This document shows positions 8,946-17,144 of a stretch of DNA of 64,000 nucleotides, in pieces; position 1 is the first letter of the stretch; each line of letters opens with the position of its first letter. The stretch covers positions 1-64,000 of the forward strand of contig NZ_JANLGI010000011.1 of assembly GCF_024655635.1 (NCBI RefSeq), read 5' to 3'. The position numbers were made by a program, and so were the translations under genes. The notes below the pieces were generated by a model. The model ran no database searches. It saw nothing but the letters and a program-made list of their open reading frames with translations, and had not been told where the DNA came from. Origin of the DNA: Allobosea sp. 47.2.35. Lineage in GTDB: Bacteria > Pseudomonadota > Alphaproteobacteria > Rhizobiales > Beijerinckiaceae.

Positions 8946-9530
8946 ATGAGCTTGCGAATCTCCGGCAAGAATCTCGATGTCGGCGAGGCCCTCCGCGGCC
9001 AGGCCGAGGAGCGGGTCGCTGCGGCGGTCAGCAAATATTACGAGGGTGGCTATCAGGGCCATGTCACTGTCGACAAGGACGGCACAGCCTTCCGGACCGA
9101 CGGCGTCCTGCACCTCTCCTCCGGGATCACGTTGGAAGCCTCCGCCACCGCCCACGATCCCTATGCTAGCCTCGACAAGATGGCTGAACGCATCGAGAAG
9201 CGGCTGCGACGCTACAAGCGCCGGCTGAAGGACCGTTCGAGTGCCAATGGCCGCGATGCCGGAATCGAAATCCCCAGCTATGTGATCGCGGCCCCCGATG
9301 ACGATATCGAGGATTTCGACGGGGCTTCGGCTGGCGATAACCCGGTGATCGTTGCGGAATCGACCAAATCACTGCATGTCAGGACGGTCAGCGACGCCGT
9401 TGCGGAACTCGACCTGACCGGCGCGCCGGTCGTCGTCTTCCGGCACGCTGGCAATGGCCGCATGAACATCGTATATCGCCGCGGCGACGGCAATATCGGC
9501 TGGATCGACCCGCCGGCATCGCTGTCCTGA
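8946..9530 (+). CDS. hpf: Ribosome hibernation promoting factor, long form
   Basis: Binds the 30S decoding region in slow growth and dimerises ribosomes into inactive 100S particles. The 194 residues comprise an N-terminal HPF/YfiA domain (MSLRISGKNLDVGEALRG to KRLRRYKRRLKD, about 1-97), a linker, and the C-terminal dimerisation domain (PVVVFRHAGNGRMNIVYRRGDGNIGWIDPP). This is the long, self-dimerising architecture, which needs no separate RMF. The position between rpoN and ptsN is conserved. A ribosome site AGGGGAAG lies 6-8 bases before the ATG. Confidence 0.95.
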   Translation: MSLRISGKNLDVGEALRGQAEERVAAAVSKYYEGGYQGHVTVDKDGTAFRTDGVLHLSSGITLEASATAHDPYASLDKMAERIEKRLRRYKRRLKDRSSANGRDAGIEIPSYVIAAPDDDIEDFDGASAGDNPVIVAESTKSLHVRTVSDAVAELDLTGAPVVVFRHAGNGRMNIVYRRGDGNIGWIDPPASLS

Positions 9531-9615
9531 AGGCCGGCGGGCGATCCGCTCCGGCCGTCGAACCTGACCTGTGCCGACACATCTCGGCCGGCACGGGACA
9601 TGCATGGACGGGCGA

Positions 9616-10077
9616 ATGACGCTGACCGATCTTCTGAGCCCCGCCGCGGTGATTTCGCCGTTGCGGGCTAACGGCAAGAAGCAGGCTCTGCAGGAGCTTG
9701 CCCAGCATGCCGCCACGCTGACGGGCCTGCCGGACCGGGAGCTGTTCGAGGCCCTGCTCCAGCGTGAGCGCCTCGGCTCGACCGGAATCGGCGAGGGTAT
9801 CGCGATCCCGCATGGCCGCATGCCGGGAATCGAGCGTCTCGTCGGGCTCTTTGCCCGCACCGAGAAGCCGATCGATTTCGACGCGCTCGACGGCCAGCCG
9901 GTCGATATCATCTTCGTCCTGATCGCCCCCGAGGGCGCCGGCGCCGACCACCTCAAGGCCCTGGCCCGCGTCGCGCGCGTGCTGCGCAACCAGTCCGTTC
10001 TGGAACAGGTCCGCAAGGTCCGCGATCCCTCGGCGATCTATGCGATCCTCGCCGAATCGGCCGCGCAGGCGGCCTAG
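9616..10077 (+). CDS. ptsN: PTS IIA-like nitrogen regulatory protein PtsN
   Basis: Terminal phospho-acceptor of the nitrogen PTS (PtsP-NPr-EIIA-Ntr). It adjusts potassium transport and other targets to nitrogen status and transports no sugar. About 153 residues with the EIIA fold; the phosphorylated histidine is in IPHGRMPG (H66 from this start). I chose the ATG at 9616 because family members start MxLxDLLSPxAV; an ATG at 9604 is an alternative. The other phosphotransfer proteins are not in the window. Confidence 0.92.
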   Translation: MTLTDLLSPAAVISPLRANGKKQALQELAQHAATLTGLPDRELFEALLQRERLGSTGIGEGIAIPHGRMPGIERLVGLFARTEKPIDFDALDGQPVDIIFVLIAPEGAGADHLKALARVARVLRNQSVLEQVRKVRDPSAIYAILAESAAQAA

Positions 10078-10196
10078 ACTTAAAAGCACTAAAGACTGCT
10101 TGGACGTTTCCGGCCGACGGGCTATGACCCCGGCTGGATCGGCGCCGCGTATTCCATGTCCCGAACGCGGCGCGCCCTGTTTCGGAGCCGCTGGTC

Positions 10197-11813
10197 ATGG
10201 CCTATACGCATGTCGATCTCTTCCCGCTCGGCGAGGACACGACGCCCTACCGCAAGCTCGGCAGCGAGGGCGTCAGCGTCGAGAAGATCGGCGATCGCGA
10301 GGTCCTGAGCGTATCGCGCGAGGCGATTCGCCTTCTCTCCGAGCAGGCCTTCATCGACATCAACCACCTGCTGCGCCCCGGCCATCTCGCCCAGCTCGGC
10401 AAGATACTGGATGATCCCGAGGCGACCTCGAACGACAAGTTTGTCGCCTATGACCTGCTGAAGAACGCCAATATCGCCGCCGGCGGTGTGCTGCCGATGT
10501 GCCAGGACACCGGCACCGCGATCGTCATGGGCAAGAAGGGCCGCAAGGTCTGGACCGACGGCGACGACGAGGCCGCGCTCGGCGAAGGCGTGGCGGACGC
10601 CTATTTCAAGCGCAACCTGCGCTATTCCCAGCTCGCGCCGCTCTCGATGTTCGACGAGAAGAACACCGCGACCAACCTGCCGGCGCAGATCGACATCTAT
10701 GCTGAAGGCGAGGACGCCTACAAATTCCTCTTCGTCTGTAAGGGCGGCGGCTCGGCCAACAAGACCTTCCTCTATCAGGCGACGCCCTCGCTCCTGACCA
10801 AGGACCGCATGATGGCGTTCCTGAAGGAGAAGATCCTGACGCTCGGCACCGCCGCCTGCCCGCCCTATCACCTCGCCATCGTCATCGGTGGCACCTCGGC
10901 CGAGCAGAACCTCAAGACGGTGAAGCTCGCCTCGACCAAATATCTCGACGCCTTGCCGACCAAGGGCTCGCCCTCGGGCCATGCCTTCCGCGATATCGAG
11001 ATGGAGGAAGAGGTCCACAAGATGACGCAGGCGCTCGGCGTCGGCGCGCAATTCGGCGGCAAGTATTTCTGCCACGATGTTCGCGTCATCCGCCTGCCGC
11101 GCCATGGCGCCTCGCTGCCGATCGGCCTCGGCGTCTCCTGCTCGGCCGACCGCCAAGCCAAGGGCAAGATCACCAGGGACGGTATCTTCCTGGAGGCGCT
11201 GGAAACCGATCCGTCCAAGTATCTGCCGGATGTCGACGAAGCGGCGCTCGGCGGTTCCGTGGTCAAGATCGACCTCAACCAGCCGATGAGCGAGATTCTC
11301 GCCACGCTGTCGAAGCACCCGGTCAAGACGCGCCTGTCGCTGACCGGCACCATCGTCGTCGCCCGCGACCTCGCCCATGCCAAGATCCGCGAGCGACTGG
11401 AGCGCGGCGAGGGCATGCCCGACTATTTCAAGAACCATCCTGTCTATTACGCCGGCCCGGCCAAGACGCCGGAGGGCTTCGCCTCCGGCTCCTTCGGCCC
11501 GACTACGGCCGGCCGCATGGATTCCTTCGTCGACCAGTTCCAGTCCTTCGGCGGTTCCATGGTGATGCTCGCCAAGGGCAATCGCTCGGCGGCGGTGCGC
11601 GAGGCCTGCAAGGCCCATGGCGGCTTCTATCTCGGCTCGATCGGCGGGCCGGCCGCGCGGCTCGCGCAGGATTGCATCCGCAAGGTCGAGGTTCTCGAAT
11701 ATGCCGAGCTCGGCATGGAGGCGGTCTGGCGGATCGAGGTCGAGGACTTCCCGGCCTTCATCGTCATCGACGACAAGGGCAACGACTTCTTCAAGGAGCT
11801 GAACCTCGGATGA
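10197..11813 (+). CDS. Class I (4Fe-4S) fumarate hydratase
   Basis: Interconverts fumarate and malate in the TCA cycle. The 538 residues match the FumA/FumB type: an alpha-like part with cluster cysteines in [17 protein letters not shown] and [10 protein letters not shown], and a beta-like C-terminal part ([29 protein letters not shown]). Both halves are in one polypeptide, so it is the fused form. GGAG precedes the ATG by about 9 bases. The stop overlaps the start of a small secreted protein by four bases, so they are coupled. Confidence 0.95.
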   Translation: MAYTHVDLFPLGEDTTPYRKLGSEGVSVEKIGDREVLSVSREAIRLLSEQAFIDINHLLRPGHLAQLGKILDDPEATSNDKFVAYDLLKNANIAAGGVLPMCQDTGTAIVMGKKGRKVWTDGDDEAALGEGVADAYFKRNLRYSQLAPLSMFDEKNTATNLPAQIDIYAEGEDAYKFLFVCKGGGSANKTFLYQATPSLLTKDRMMAFLKEKILTLGTAACPPYHLAIVIGGTSAEQNLKTVKLASTKYLDALPTKGSPSGHAFRDIEMEEEVHKMTQALGVGAQFGGKYFCHDVRVIRLPRHGASLPIGLGVSCSADRQAKGKITRDGIFLEALETDPSKYLPDVDEAALGGSVVKIDLNQPMSEILATLSKHPVKTRLSLTGTIVVARDLAHAKIRERLERGEGMPDYFKNHPVYYAGPAKTPEGFASGSFGPTTAGRMDSFVDQFQSFGGSMVMLAKGNRSAAVREACKAHGGFYLGSIGGPAARLAQDCIRKVEVLEYAELGMEAVWRIEVEDFPAFIVIDDKGNDFFKELNLG

Positions 11814-12133
11814 GGTTCGCTCTGACTGTCGCGGCGCTGCTGTTGGCCGGCCCCGTACTGGCCCAGCAGCCGCGCCCGGCGACCTGCTCGCGGGATCTCT
11901 TCCAGAACGAGGCTGGCTTCCGCCAGCAGCAGGCGCGGCTCGCCGGCGTGGCGAGCGCCGACCAGGCGACGCAGTGCCGGACCTTTCGCGAGCATGTCGC
12001 TTATCTCCAGAAGGCCCGCTCGGTCTTCGCCACCTGCCAGGATGGGCCGGAGCGGGCGCGCAATGTCGCGGAGATGGATTCCGAGCTGGTGAACTATCGC
12101 GCGCTGATCGCCAATCGCTGCGGCGGGCGGTAA
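11810..12133 (+). CDS. Small secreted protein of unknown function
   Basis: 107 residues. Residues 1-18 ([18 protein letters not shown]) form a clear signal peptide with an AxA-like site before QQPRP. The mature part of about 89 residues has four cysteines (TCSRD, QCRTF, TCQDG, RCGGR), compatible with two periplasmic disulfides. The ATG overlaps the fumarase stop (ATGA) and a hydrolase gene follows 30 bases later, so the three probably form an operon. I do not recognise the family. Confidence 0.75.
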   Translation: MRFALTVAALLLAGPVLAQQPRPATCSRDLFQNEAGFRQQQARLAGVASADQATQCRTFREHVAYLQKARSVFATCQDGPERARNVAEMDSELVNYRALIANRCGGR

Positions 12134-12163
12134 GAGCCTTCCCAGACAATCGAAAGGCTTCCC

Positions 12164-12817
12164 ATGACCGACCAGCAGCCGCCGCTTCAGATCGCCGTCG
12201 TGCCTGTGACGCCGTTCCAGCAGAATTGCGCCATCGTCTGGGAGCCGAAATCCAACGAGGCCGCGATCGTCGATCCCGGCGGCGACGTCCCGCAGATACT
12301 GGGCGCCGTCAAGGAGCTCGGCGTCACGCCGGTTGCGATCTGGCTGACCCATGGTCATCTCGACCATGCCGGCGGCGCGACCGAACTCGCGCAGGCGCTG
12401 TCGATCCCGATCATCGGGCCGCATGAGGGCGACAAGCCTTTGCTCGACGCCTTGCCGGAGCAGGGCCTGCGCTTCGACATCCTCGGCATGAAGGCCGTCG
12501 TGCCGACGCGCTGGCTGAACGAGGGCGACACGGTCTCGCTCGGGGACCTGAGTTTCGCGGTCGCGCATGTGCCGGGCCATTCGCCGGGCCATGTTACCTT
12601 CTTCCAGAAGGACCTGCGTTTCCTGCTCGCGGGAGATACCGTCTTCGCCGGCTCGATCGGCCGTACCGATTTCCCTTATGGCGACCACGAGGCGCTGATT
12701 ACGGGGATCAAGACCAAGCTCCTGCCGCTCGGCGACGACGTTCAGTTCCTGCCGGGCCACGGCCCGGCGAGCACGCTGGGCGAGGAGCGGCAGAACAACC
12801 CGTTCCTGCAGGGCTAG
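12164..12817 (+). CDS. Metallo-beta-lactamase fold hydrolase, glyoxalase-II-like
   Basis: 217 residues with the dinuclear metal motif LTHGHLDHAGG (about 63-73), a later His in VPGHSPGHVTF, Asp in LLAGDTVFAGSIGRTDFP and His in FLPGHGPAST. The short length and GSIGRTDFPYGD match the YcbL/GloC class of thioesterases that cleave S-lactoylglutathione-type substrates, not full-length GloB (~255 aa). Persulfide dioxygenases share the fold but keep different metal residues. The product is probably cytoplasmic; the substrate is unproven. Confidence 0.85.
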   Translation: MTDQQPPLQIAVVPVTPFQQNCAIVWEPKSNEAAIVDPGGDVPQILGAVKELGVTPVAIWLTHGHLDHAGGATELAQALSIPIIGPHEGDKPLLDALPEQGLRFDILGMKAVVPTRWLNEGDTVSLGDLSFAVAHVPGHSPGHVTFFQKDLRFLLAGDTVFAGSIGRTDFPYGDHEALITGIKTKLLPLGDDVQFLPGHGPASTLGEERQNNPFLQG

Positions 12818-12832
12818 GAAGCCGGGCCGGCT

Positions 12833-13183
12833 TCAGGCCGCATGCTCCGAAAACTGATCGAAAGCGCGCAGGGCATCTGCGGCGTACATCAGCGCCGGGC
12901 CGCCGCCCATATAAACTGACATCGCCGCGACTTCGGCGATCTCCTGCCGCGAGGCGCCCAAACCCGCCAGCGCCTTGGCGTGGAAGCCGATGCAGCCATC
13001 GCAGTGCTGCGTGATGCCAATCGCCAGCGCGATAAATTCCTTGCTCTTCTTGTCGAGTGATCCGTCGGCGCCGGCCGCTTGTGCCAGCGCGCTGAAGCCT
13101 TTCATCGCCTCCGGCTGCAGGGTGCGCAGCTCACGCATATAGGCCGAGATATCCTGAGTGAGAGCACGGTAGTTCTTGCTCAT
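12833..13183 (-). CDS. AhpD-like carboxymuconolactone decarboxylase family protein
   Basis: 116 residues of the CMD/AhpD alpha-helical fold with the redox motif HCDGCIGFHAKAL (CxxC followed by His four residues later), as in peroxidatic AhpD proteins. It probably reduces peroxides or disulfides and not gamma-carboxymuconolactone, since the CxxC is intact. The start at 13183 is set by GGAGA six bases before the ATG; a Met 27 bases upstream has none. It is divergent from an ArsR-type regulator across a single AT-rich operator, so it is probably controlled by it. Confidence 0.85.
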   Translation of the reverse strand: MSKNYRALTQDISAYMRELRTLQPEAMKGFSALAQAAGADGSLDKKSKEFIALAIGITQHCDGCIGFHAKALAGLGASRQEIAEVAAMSVYMGGGPALMYAADALRAFDQFSEHAA

Positions 13184-13198
13184 CGCAATCTCCATGGG

Positions 13199-13232
13199 TT
13201 GACGATTCATATTTTTATAATATCATAAAAAC
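13199..13232. promoter_or_regulatory. AT-rich operator with overlapping promoter for the ArsR-type gene
   Basis: The 20 bases at 13212-13231 form a near-perfect palindrome with one mismatched pair (TTTTTAT...ATAAAAA). On the + strand TTGACG (13199-13204) is followed after 16 bases by TATCAT (13221-13226). A start six to seven bases later falls on or beside the ATG at 13233, so the message may be leaderless. The palindrome covers the -10 element, as expected for a repressor site. The sequence is seen; the role is inference from the divergent layout. Confidence 0.6.
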
Positions 13233-13556
13233 ATGAATTATGAAGAAGAGCAACCGCTAGCCGAAGCCATGGCGGAGAAGGCCGAAAGCGTTGCCGAGTT
13301 CCTCAAGGGGCTCGCCAACCCGCATCGGCTCCTCGTGCTTTGTGCCCTCTCGAAAGGCGAGCGCAGCGTCGGTGAACTGATCGCCCAGACCGGCATTGCG
13401 CCGACTTCGATGTCGCAGCACCTGGCGAAGCTGAAGGCGGAAGGCATCGTCGATTTCCGGCGCGACCACCGGACTCTGCACTATTTCATCGCCCACCCAG
13501 CCGTGATGGAGCTTATGGCGGTGCTTTACGTTCATTTTTGTGGAAGGCAGCCATGA
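13233..13556 (+). CDS. ArsR-family repressor, probable BigR/SqrR/YgaV-type persulfide sensor
   Basis: 107 residues with a winged helix: FLKGLANPHRLLVLCALSKGE, VGELIAQTG, then recognition helix SMSQHLAKLKAEGIV and wing DFRRDHRTLHYFI. Two cysteines sit where sulfide/persulfide sensors of this family keep theirs: one in LLVLCAL after the first helix, one near the C terminus in YVHFCGRQP. There is no CxC arsenic or metal site. It overlaps a rhodanese gene by four bases and abuts the palindrome at 13212. The ygaV-ygaP pair of E. coli has the same layout. The persulfide-sensing role is inferred. Confidence 0.87.
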   Translation: MNYEEEQPLAEAMAEKAESVAEFLKGLANPHRLLVLCALSKGERSVGELIAQTGIAPTSMSQHLAKLKAEGIVDFRRDHRTLHYFIAHPAVMELMAVLYVHFCGRQP

Positions 13557-14077
13557 TGACCCGTTCGATGTCCCCGCAGGAGGCTGCGCGCCGGCTGGCC
13601 GTCGGCGAAGCCCTTCTGGTCGATATTCGCGAGCCGGCCGAGTTTGTTGCGAGCCACATCCCGCTGGCTGTCTCCCTGCCGCTGGGCGACTTGCCGGAGA
13701 TATTGTCGGAGTTGCCGCGCGACCGGACGCTGATCTTCCAGTGTCAGAGCGGGATGCGAAGCGCCCGGGCCTGCGCGCTTGACGCGACGCGGGAAGACAG
13801 CGTCAGCCTCGAGGGCGGTATCGCCGCCTGGCAGGCCGCAGGGTTGCCCGTTATCGGCAATGCCGGCCCGCGCTTGTCGATCTTCCGGCAGGTTCAGATG
13901 ATCGTCGGCGCGATGGTCGCGCTCCTGGTTGCAGCGGGGTTCGCCGGCTTGACGGCGGCCTTTGCCGTTGCCGGTATCATGGGCGCGATGCTGGCCTTCG
14001 CCGGCGCGACCGGATGGTGCGGGTTGGCGATGCTTCTTTCGCGCATGCCCTGGAACCGCGCCACATCCGCGTCATAG
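13553..14077 (+). CDS. Membrane-anchored rhodanese, YgaP-like
   Basis: About 174 residues. Residues 1-105 form a rhodanese domain with active-site loop FQCQSGMRSAR, whose Cys carries the persulfide. Residues 115-165 contain two transmembrane helices (VQMIVGAMVALLVAAGFAGL and AVAGIMGAMLAFAGATGWCGLAML) of the DUF2892 type. This is the E. coli YgaP architecture, a sulfurtransferase at the inner face of the membrane. The ATG overlaps the regulator stop (ATGA), and GGAAGG lies 5-10 bases before it. It probably removes or relays sulfane sulfur under control of the upstream ArsR-type protein. Confidence 0.88.
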   Translation: MMTRSMSPQEAARRLAVGEALLVDIREPAEFVASHIPLAVSLPLGDLPEILSELPRDRTLIFQCQSGMRSARACALDATREDSVSLEGGIAAWQAAGLPVIGNAGPRLSIFRQVQMIVGAMVALLVAAGFAGLTAAFAVAGIMGAMLAFAGATGWCGLAMLLSRMPWNRATSAS

Positions 14078-14226
14078 GGCCTGAAAATGCCAACGGCCAT
14101 GCAGCGGAACGGTGCGCGTACATCCGGCGTCACACGTTCGGCTCATGGCCGTCTTCAGCGACAACGGAGAGCTGTGGAACGCTCTCGACATCGTCGTGAA
14201 CCTCAAATGGGGATGGCTCTTCCCGA

Positions 14227-14706
14227 TTACAAGCCCTCTTCCGAAAACGATCGGCGCCACTCGTAGAGCGCGTCCGGCTCGCCCTCCTCGTTGCGGTCGC
14301 CGTCGTTGAGATCGACGAGGCGGAAGCCGTGGCGCTCGTAGAACGCGCGAGCGCCGTGGTTCCGCTGGAAGGTGAACAGATGGAGCCGCTCCGGGCTGCG
14401 CTCTTTCGCCTTCGCAAGCAGCAATGAGCCGACGCCGCGCCTGAACTGCCCGGGCATCAGATAGAGCTGATCGAGATCCTCGCCGTCGAGGCAGAGGAAG
14501 CCGAGGATGCGCCCGGCCTCCCGTGCCACCCAGGTCTCGCCGGTGGCGAGCCTGACATGCGCGATCCAGCCCCGCACCTCGTCGTCGCTATGGACGCGGC
14601 GCAGATAGGGCAGTGCCTCCCCGCGCGACGCCAGATAGAGCGCCGCGATCTCCCCGGCATCGCTGGGAGAGGAGCGTTCGATCGTGATGGCAGGCGCCGC
14701 GTTCAT
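14227..14706 (-). CDS. GNAT family N-acetyltransferase
   Basis: 159 residues of the GNAT fold. The acetyl-CoA loop is QFRRGVGSLLLAKAKE (Q/RxxGxG/A), with the preceding strand LDQLYLMPG and the later NHGARAFYERHGFRLVD typical of small-molecule or protein acetyltransferases. The substrate cannot be told. It runs in the same direction as the DUF1993 gene 15 bases upstream and may be co-transcribed. The 149 bases between it and the rhodanese gene hold nothing I can name. Confidence 0.85.
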   Translation of the reverse strand: MNAAPAITIERSSPSDAGEIAALYLASRGEALPYLRRVHSDDEVRGWIAHVRLATGETWVAREAGRILGFLCLDGEDLDQLYLMPGQFRRGVGSLLLAKAKERSPERLHLFTFQRNHGARAFYERHGFRLVDLNDGDRNEEGEPDALYEWRRSFSEEGL

Positions 14707-14721
14707 GCCCTTGGGTCGGCC

Positions 14722-15240
14722 TCAGGCGTCGAAGACGCCGAGCAGGAAGTCTTGCTTGCCGATCTGGAAGCCGTTCTGACGCAGGATGTCGTAGGCCGTC
14801 GTGGCGTGGAAATAGAAGTTCGGGATGGCGAAGCGGGTAAGGTAGGCCTCGCCGGTCATCGTCACGGTCGCCGAGGGGCCGCGCGGGAAAGTGACCTCGC
14901 GGCCAAGCCCGGCATCGAGCACGGCGCTATCCGCCGCGGCGATGAAAGCCAGCGTCCTGGCGATGCGCTCCTTCAGCTCCGGGAAGCTCTTCTCCTCGTC
15001 GGGGAAGCGCGGGTTCTCGCCGCCGGAGAGGCGCGACACGGCGTTCTTGGCGAAGTCGCAGCAGAGCTGGATCTGGCGGGTGAAGGCGAGCATGTCCGGC
15101 GCGAGCCGGGCGGAGAGCAGCACTTCCGGCTGGATCTTGCGGGTCTCGGCCTGGTCCACGGCCTTGTCGAGAATGGCGTCGAGCGCCTTGAGCGTCTGCA
15201 CGAAGCCGGAAAGGGCGGCTGCCTTGACTGAGAGCGTCAT
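14722..15240 (-). CDS. DUF1993 family protein
   Basis: 172 residues, largely helical, resembling DUF1993 (a DinB-like helical bundle): LLSARLAPDMLAFTRQIQLCCDFAKNAV near residues 40-70 and NFYFHATTAYDILRQNG near the C terminus. No transmembrane segment or signal peptide. The biochemical role of the family is not established. It lies downstream of the efp terminator and upstream of the GNAT gene on the same strand. Confidence 0.8.
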   Translation of the reverse strand: MTLSVKAAALSGFVQTLKALDAILDKAVDQAETRKIQPEVLLSARLAPDMLAFTRQIQLCCDFAKNAVSRLSGGENPRFPDEEKSFPELKERIARTLAFIAAADSAVLDAGLGREVTFPRGPSATVTMTGEAYLTRFAIPNFYFHATTAYDILRQNGFQIGKQDFLLGVFDA

Positions 15241-15260
15241 GATGTCCTCGGAAACGACAA

Positions 15261-15279
15261 CGGGCCCGGAAAGGGCCCG
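15261..15279 (-). terminator. Hairpin downstream of efp, probable terminator
   Basis: CGGGCCC and GGGCCCG form a perfect 7-bp stem around GGAAA. Read in the efp direction, the stem is followed by TTGTCGTTT, a broken T-run. It sits about 50 bases past the efp stop and before the DUF1993 start at 15240. This hairpin form is common as a terminator in alphaproteobacteria. Confidence 0.55.
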
Positions 15280-15329
15280 CTGCGTAAAGCTATAGAGGAG
15301 AATGTTCCGCGGCGCTCTGCGCCAGCAGA

Positions 15330-15899
15330 TTAGTCTTTCGCGCGCTCGACATAAGAGCCGTCGGCGGTCATCACGACGACGCGGGTGCCGACGCCGACAT
15401 GCGGCGGCACGGCGCTGCGCACGCCGTTCGACAGGATCGCCGGCTTGTAGGAAGAGGAGGCCGTCTGGCCCTTGGTCACTGGCTCGGTCTCGACGACTTC
15501 CAGCGTGACGCGCTGCGGCAGTTCGATCGCGACGGCCTTGTCCTCGAACACCGAGAGCGAGACCTTCATGTTCTCCTGGAGATAGGGAGCGGCATCGCCG
15601 ATCACGTCCTTGTCGACCGGGATCTGGTCGTAGGTCTCAGGGTTCATGAAGACGTACTGCTCGCCGTCCTGGTAGAGATAGGTGAAGTCGCGATCCTCGA
15701 CATAGGCGCGCTCGACCTGCTCGGTCGTCTTGTAGCGCTGCGTCATCTTCACGCCGTCGGAGATACGGCGCATGTCGATCTGAGTCGTCGGGGTGCCCTT
15801 GCCCGGGAAGAAGCTCTCGGCCGAGATGACCGTGCAGAGATGTCCGTCCAGCTCGAGGACGTTGCCCTTGCGGACGGAAGAGGCGATGACCTTGACCAC
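15330..15899 (-). CDS. efp: Translation elongation factor P
   Basis: Binds ribosomes stalled on polyproline stretches and promotes peptide-bond formation. The 189 residues form the three beta-barrel domains. The loop FFPGKGTP carries Lys34, the site that EpmA/EpmB beta-lysylate, and both modifying enzymes are encoded divergently next door. The GTG start ([13 protein letters not shown]) is used because family members begin [13 protein letters not shown]. Length is normal. In Agrobacterium the homologue is chvH. Confidence 0.97.
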   Translation of the reverse strand: MVKVIASSVRKGNVLELDGHLCTVISAESFFPGKGTPTTQIDMRRISDGVKMTQRYKTTEQVERAYVEDRDFTYLYQDGEQYVFMNPETYDQIPVDKDVIGDAAPYLQENMKVSLSVFEDKAVAIELPQRVTLEVVETEPVTKGQTASSSYKPAILSNGVRSAVPPHVGVGTRVVVMTADGSYVERAKD

Positions 15900-15950
15900 G
15901 TGAATGTCCTTGCTGGTGCGCGGCGTTCCCCCGCGCCAAACCTAAAACTC

Positions 15951-16001
15951 AGAGCATCGCTCTCGCGAAAAACCGGTTCCCACTTTTTCGCGCGATGCTC
16001 T
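15951..16001. repeat. Palindromic intergenic repeat between efp and epmA
   Basis: Outer arms AGAGCATCGC (15951-15960) and GCGATGCTCT (15992-16001), and inner arms CGCGAAAAA (15964-15972) and TTTTTCGCG (15984-15992), enclose the core CCGGTTCCCAC. The GAAAAAxCGG...CCCAC core is a familiar rhizobial intergenic element (RIME-like). It sits in the divergent control region of efp and epmA. A shorter relative with the GAAAAGTGG/CCACTTTTC core is at 20576. Confidence 0.7.
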
Positions 16002-16079
16002 ATGCGAATTCTGTCGCCGCGCAACTACCGCATTCGCGCGCGAAACGAAAGCTTTCCGACGCATTCGACGCGAGATTCG

Positions 16080-17144
16080 ATGAGTTCGTCCCCGACGCCG
16101 TTCTGGCGGCCTGATGTCCATGCCGACCGCCGCCCGGCTCTGCTGGCGCGCGGGCGGATCAAGACGGCGCTGCGCCGCTGGTTCGAGGCCCGCGACTTCA
16201 CCGAGGTCGAGGCGGCGATCCTGCAGCTCTCGCCCGGCAACGAGACGCATCTGCACGGGTTCGGCACGACGCTGATCGACAACGCGGCCGCGCCGCATCC
16301 CTATTACCTGCACACCTCGCCCGAATTCGCGGCCAAGAAGCTGCTGGCGGCCGGCGAGGCCCGCATCTTCGATTTCGCCCGCGTCTTCCGCAATCGCGAG
16401 CGCACGGCCCTGCATCACCCTGAGTTCACGATGCTGGAATGGTATCGTGTGGGGGAGAATTACGACGCATTGATGCAAGATTGCGCAGCGCTGATGGCCG
16501 AAGCCGCCCGCGCTGCCGGCGCCACCACGCTGCGCTGGCGCGGCGCCGAGGTCGATCCCTTCGCCGAGCCCGAGCACCTGACCCTGCAGGAGGCCTTCAA
16601 GCGCCATGCCGGGATCGACCTGCTGCGTACGGTGACAGCCGATCAGGAACTCGATCGCGGTGGGTTGGCCGCCGACGCGATCGAGGCCGGCATCCGGGTT
16701 ACAGACGATGACAGCTGGTCGGACATCTTCAGCCGCGTCCTCTCCGAGCGCATCGAACCGCATCTCGGCCGAGGCCGCGCCACGATCCTCTGTGAATACC
16801 CGATCAGCGAGGCTGCGCTCGCCCGGCCCAAGCCCGGCGATCCGCGTGTGGCCGAGCGTTTCGAGCTCTATGCCTGCGGCGTCGAGCTCGCCAATGCCTT
16901 CGGCGAGCTCACCGACCCGGCCGAGCAGCGCCGCCGTTTCGAGGCCGACATGGACGAGAAGGAGCGCATCTATGGCGAGCGCTATCCTGTCGATGAGGAT
17001 TTCCTGGAGGCGTTGGCGCTGATGCCGGCGGCATCCGGCATCGCGCTCGGCTTCGACCGGCTGGTCATGCTTTGTGTGGGCGCGCGCCGGATCGAGGATG
17101 TGCTCTGGACGCCGGTCGCGGAACCGGGCAGGGGAAGGGGATGA
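16080..17144 (+). CDS. epmA: EF-P lysine aminoacylase EpmA (GenX/PoxA)
   Basis: A lysyl-tRNA-synthetase paralogue that attaches beta-lysine to Lys34 of EF-P instead of charging tRNA. The 354 residues are only the class II catalytic core, without the N-terminal anticodon-binding domain, as expected. Motif 2 is visible as FRNRERTALHHPEFTMLEWYR and motif 3 as GIALGFDRLVML. The ATG at 16080 gives the usual length; the frame stays open upstream through the efp region, but that is coincidence. It is coupled to epmB (ATGA overlap) and divergent from its substrate gene efp. Confidence 0.95.
   Translation: MSSSPTPFWRPDVHADRRPALLARGRIKTALRRWFEARDFTEVEAAILQLSPGNETHLHGFGTTLIDNAAAPHPYYLHTSPEFAAKKLLAAGEARIFDFARVFRNRERTALHHPEFTMLEWYRVGENYDALMQDCAALMAEAARAAGATTLRWRGAEVDPFAEPEHLTLQEAFKRHAGIDLLRTVTADQELDRGGLAADAIEAGIRVTDDDSWSDIFSRVLSERIEPHLGRGRATILCEYPISEAALARPKPGDPRVAERFELYACGVELANAFGELTDPAEQRRRFEADMDEKERIYGERYPVDEDFLEALALMPAASGIALGFDRLVMLCVGARRIEDVLWTPVAEPGRGRG

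Noticed and set aside
13212..13231. The AT-rich palindrome as an intrinsic terminator
   Set aside because: It lies between divergent genes, upstream of both starts, so it cannot terminate either; an operator fits better.
14112..14309. A 65-codon frame between the rhodanese and GNAT genes
   Set aside because: It runs into the GNAT gene antisense, has no domain and no clear ribosome site; too weak to call.
15399..16079. Upstream extension of the epmA frame through efp
   Set aside because: The added sequence is antisense to efp and unlike any lysyl-tRNA synthetase N terminus; EpmA lacks that domain.
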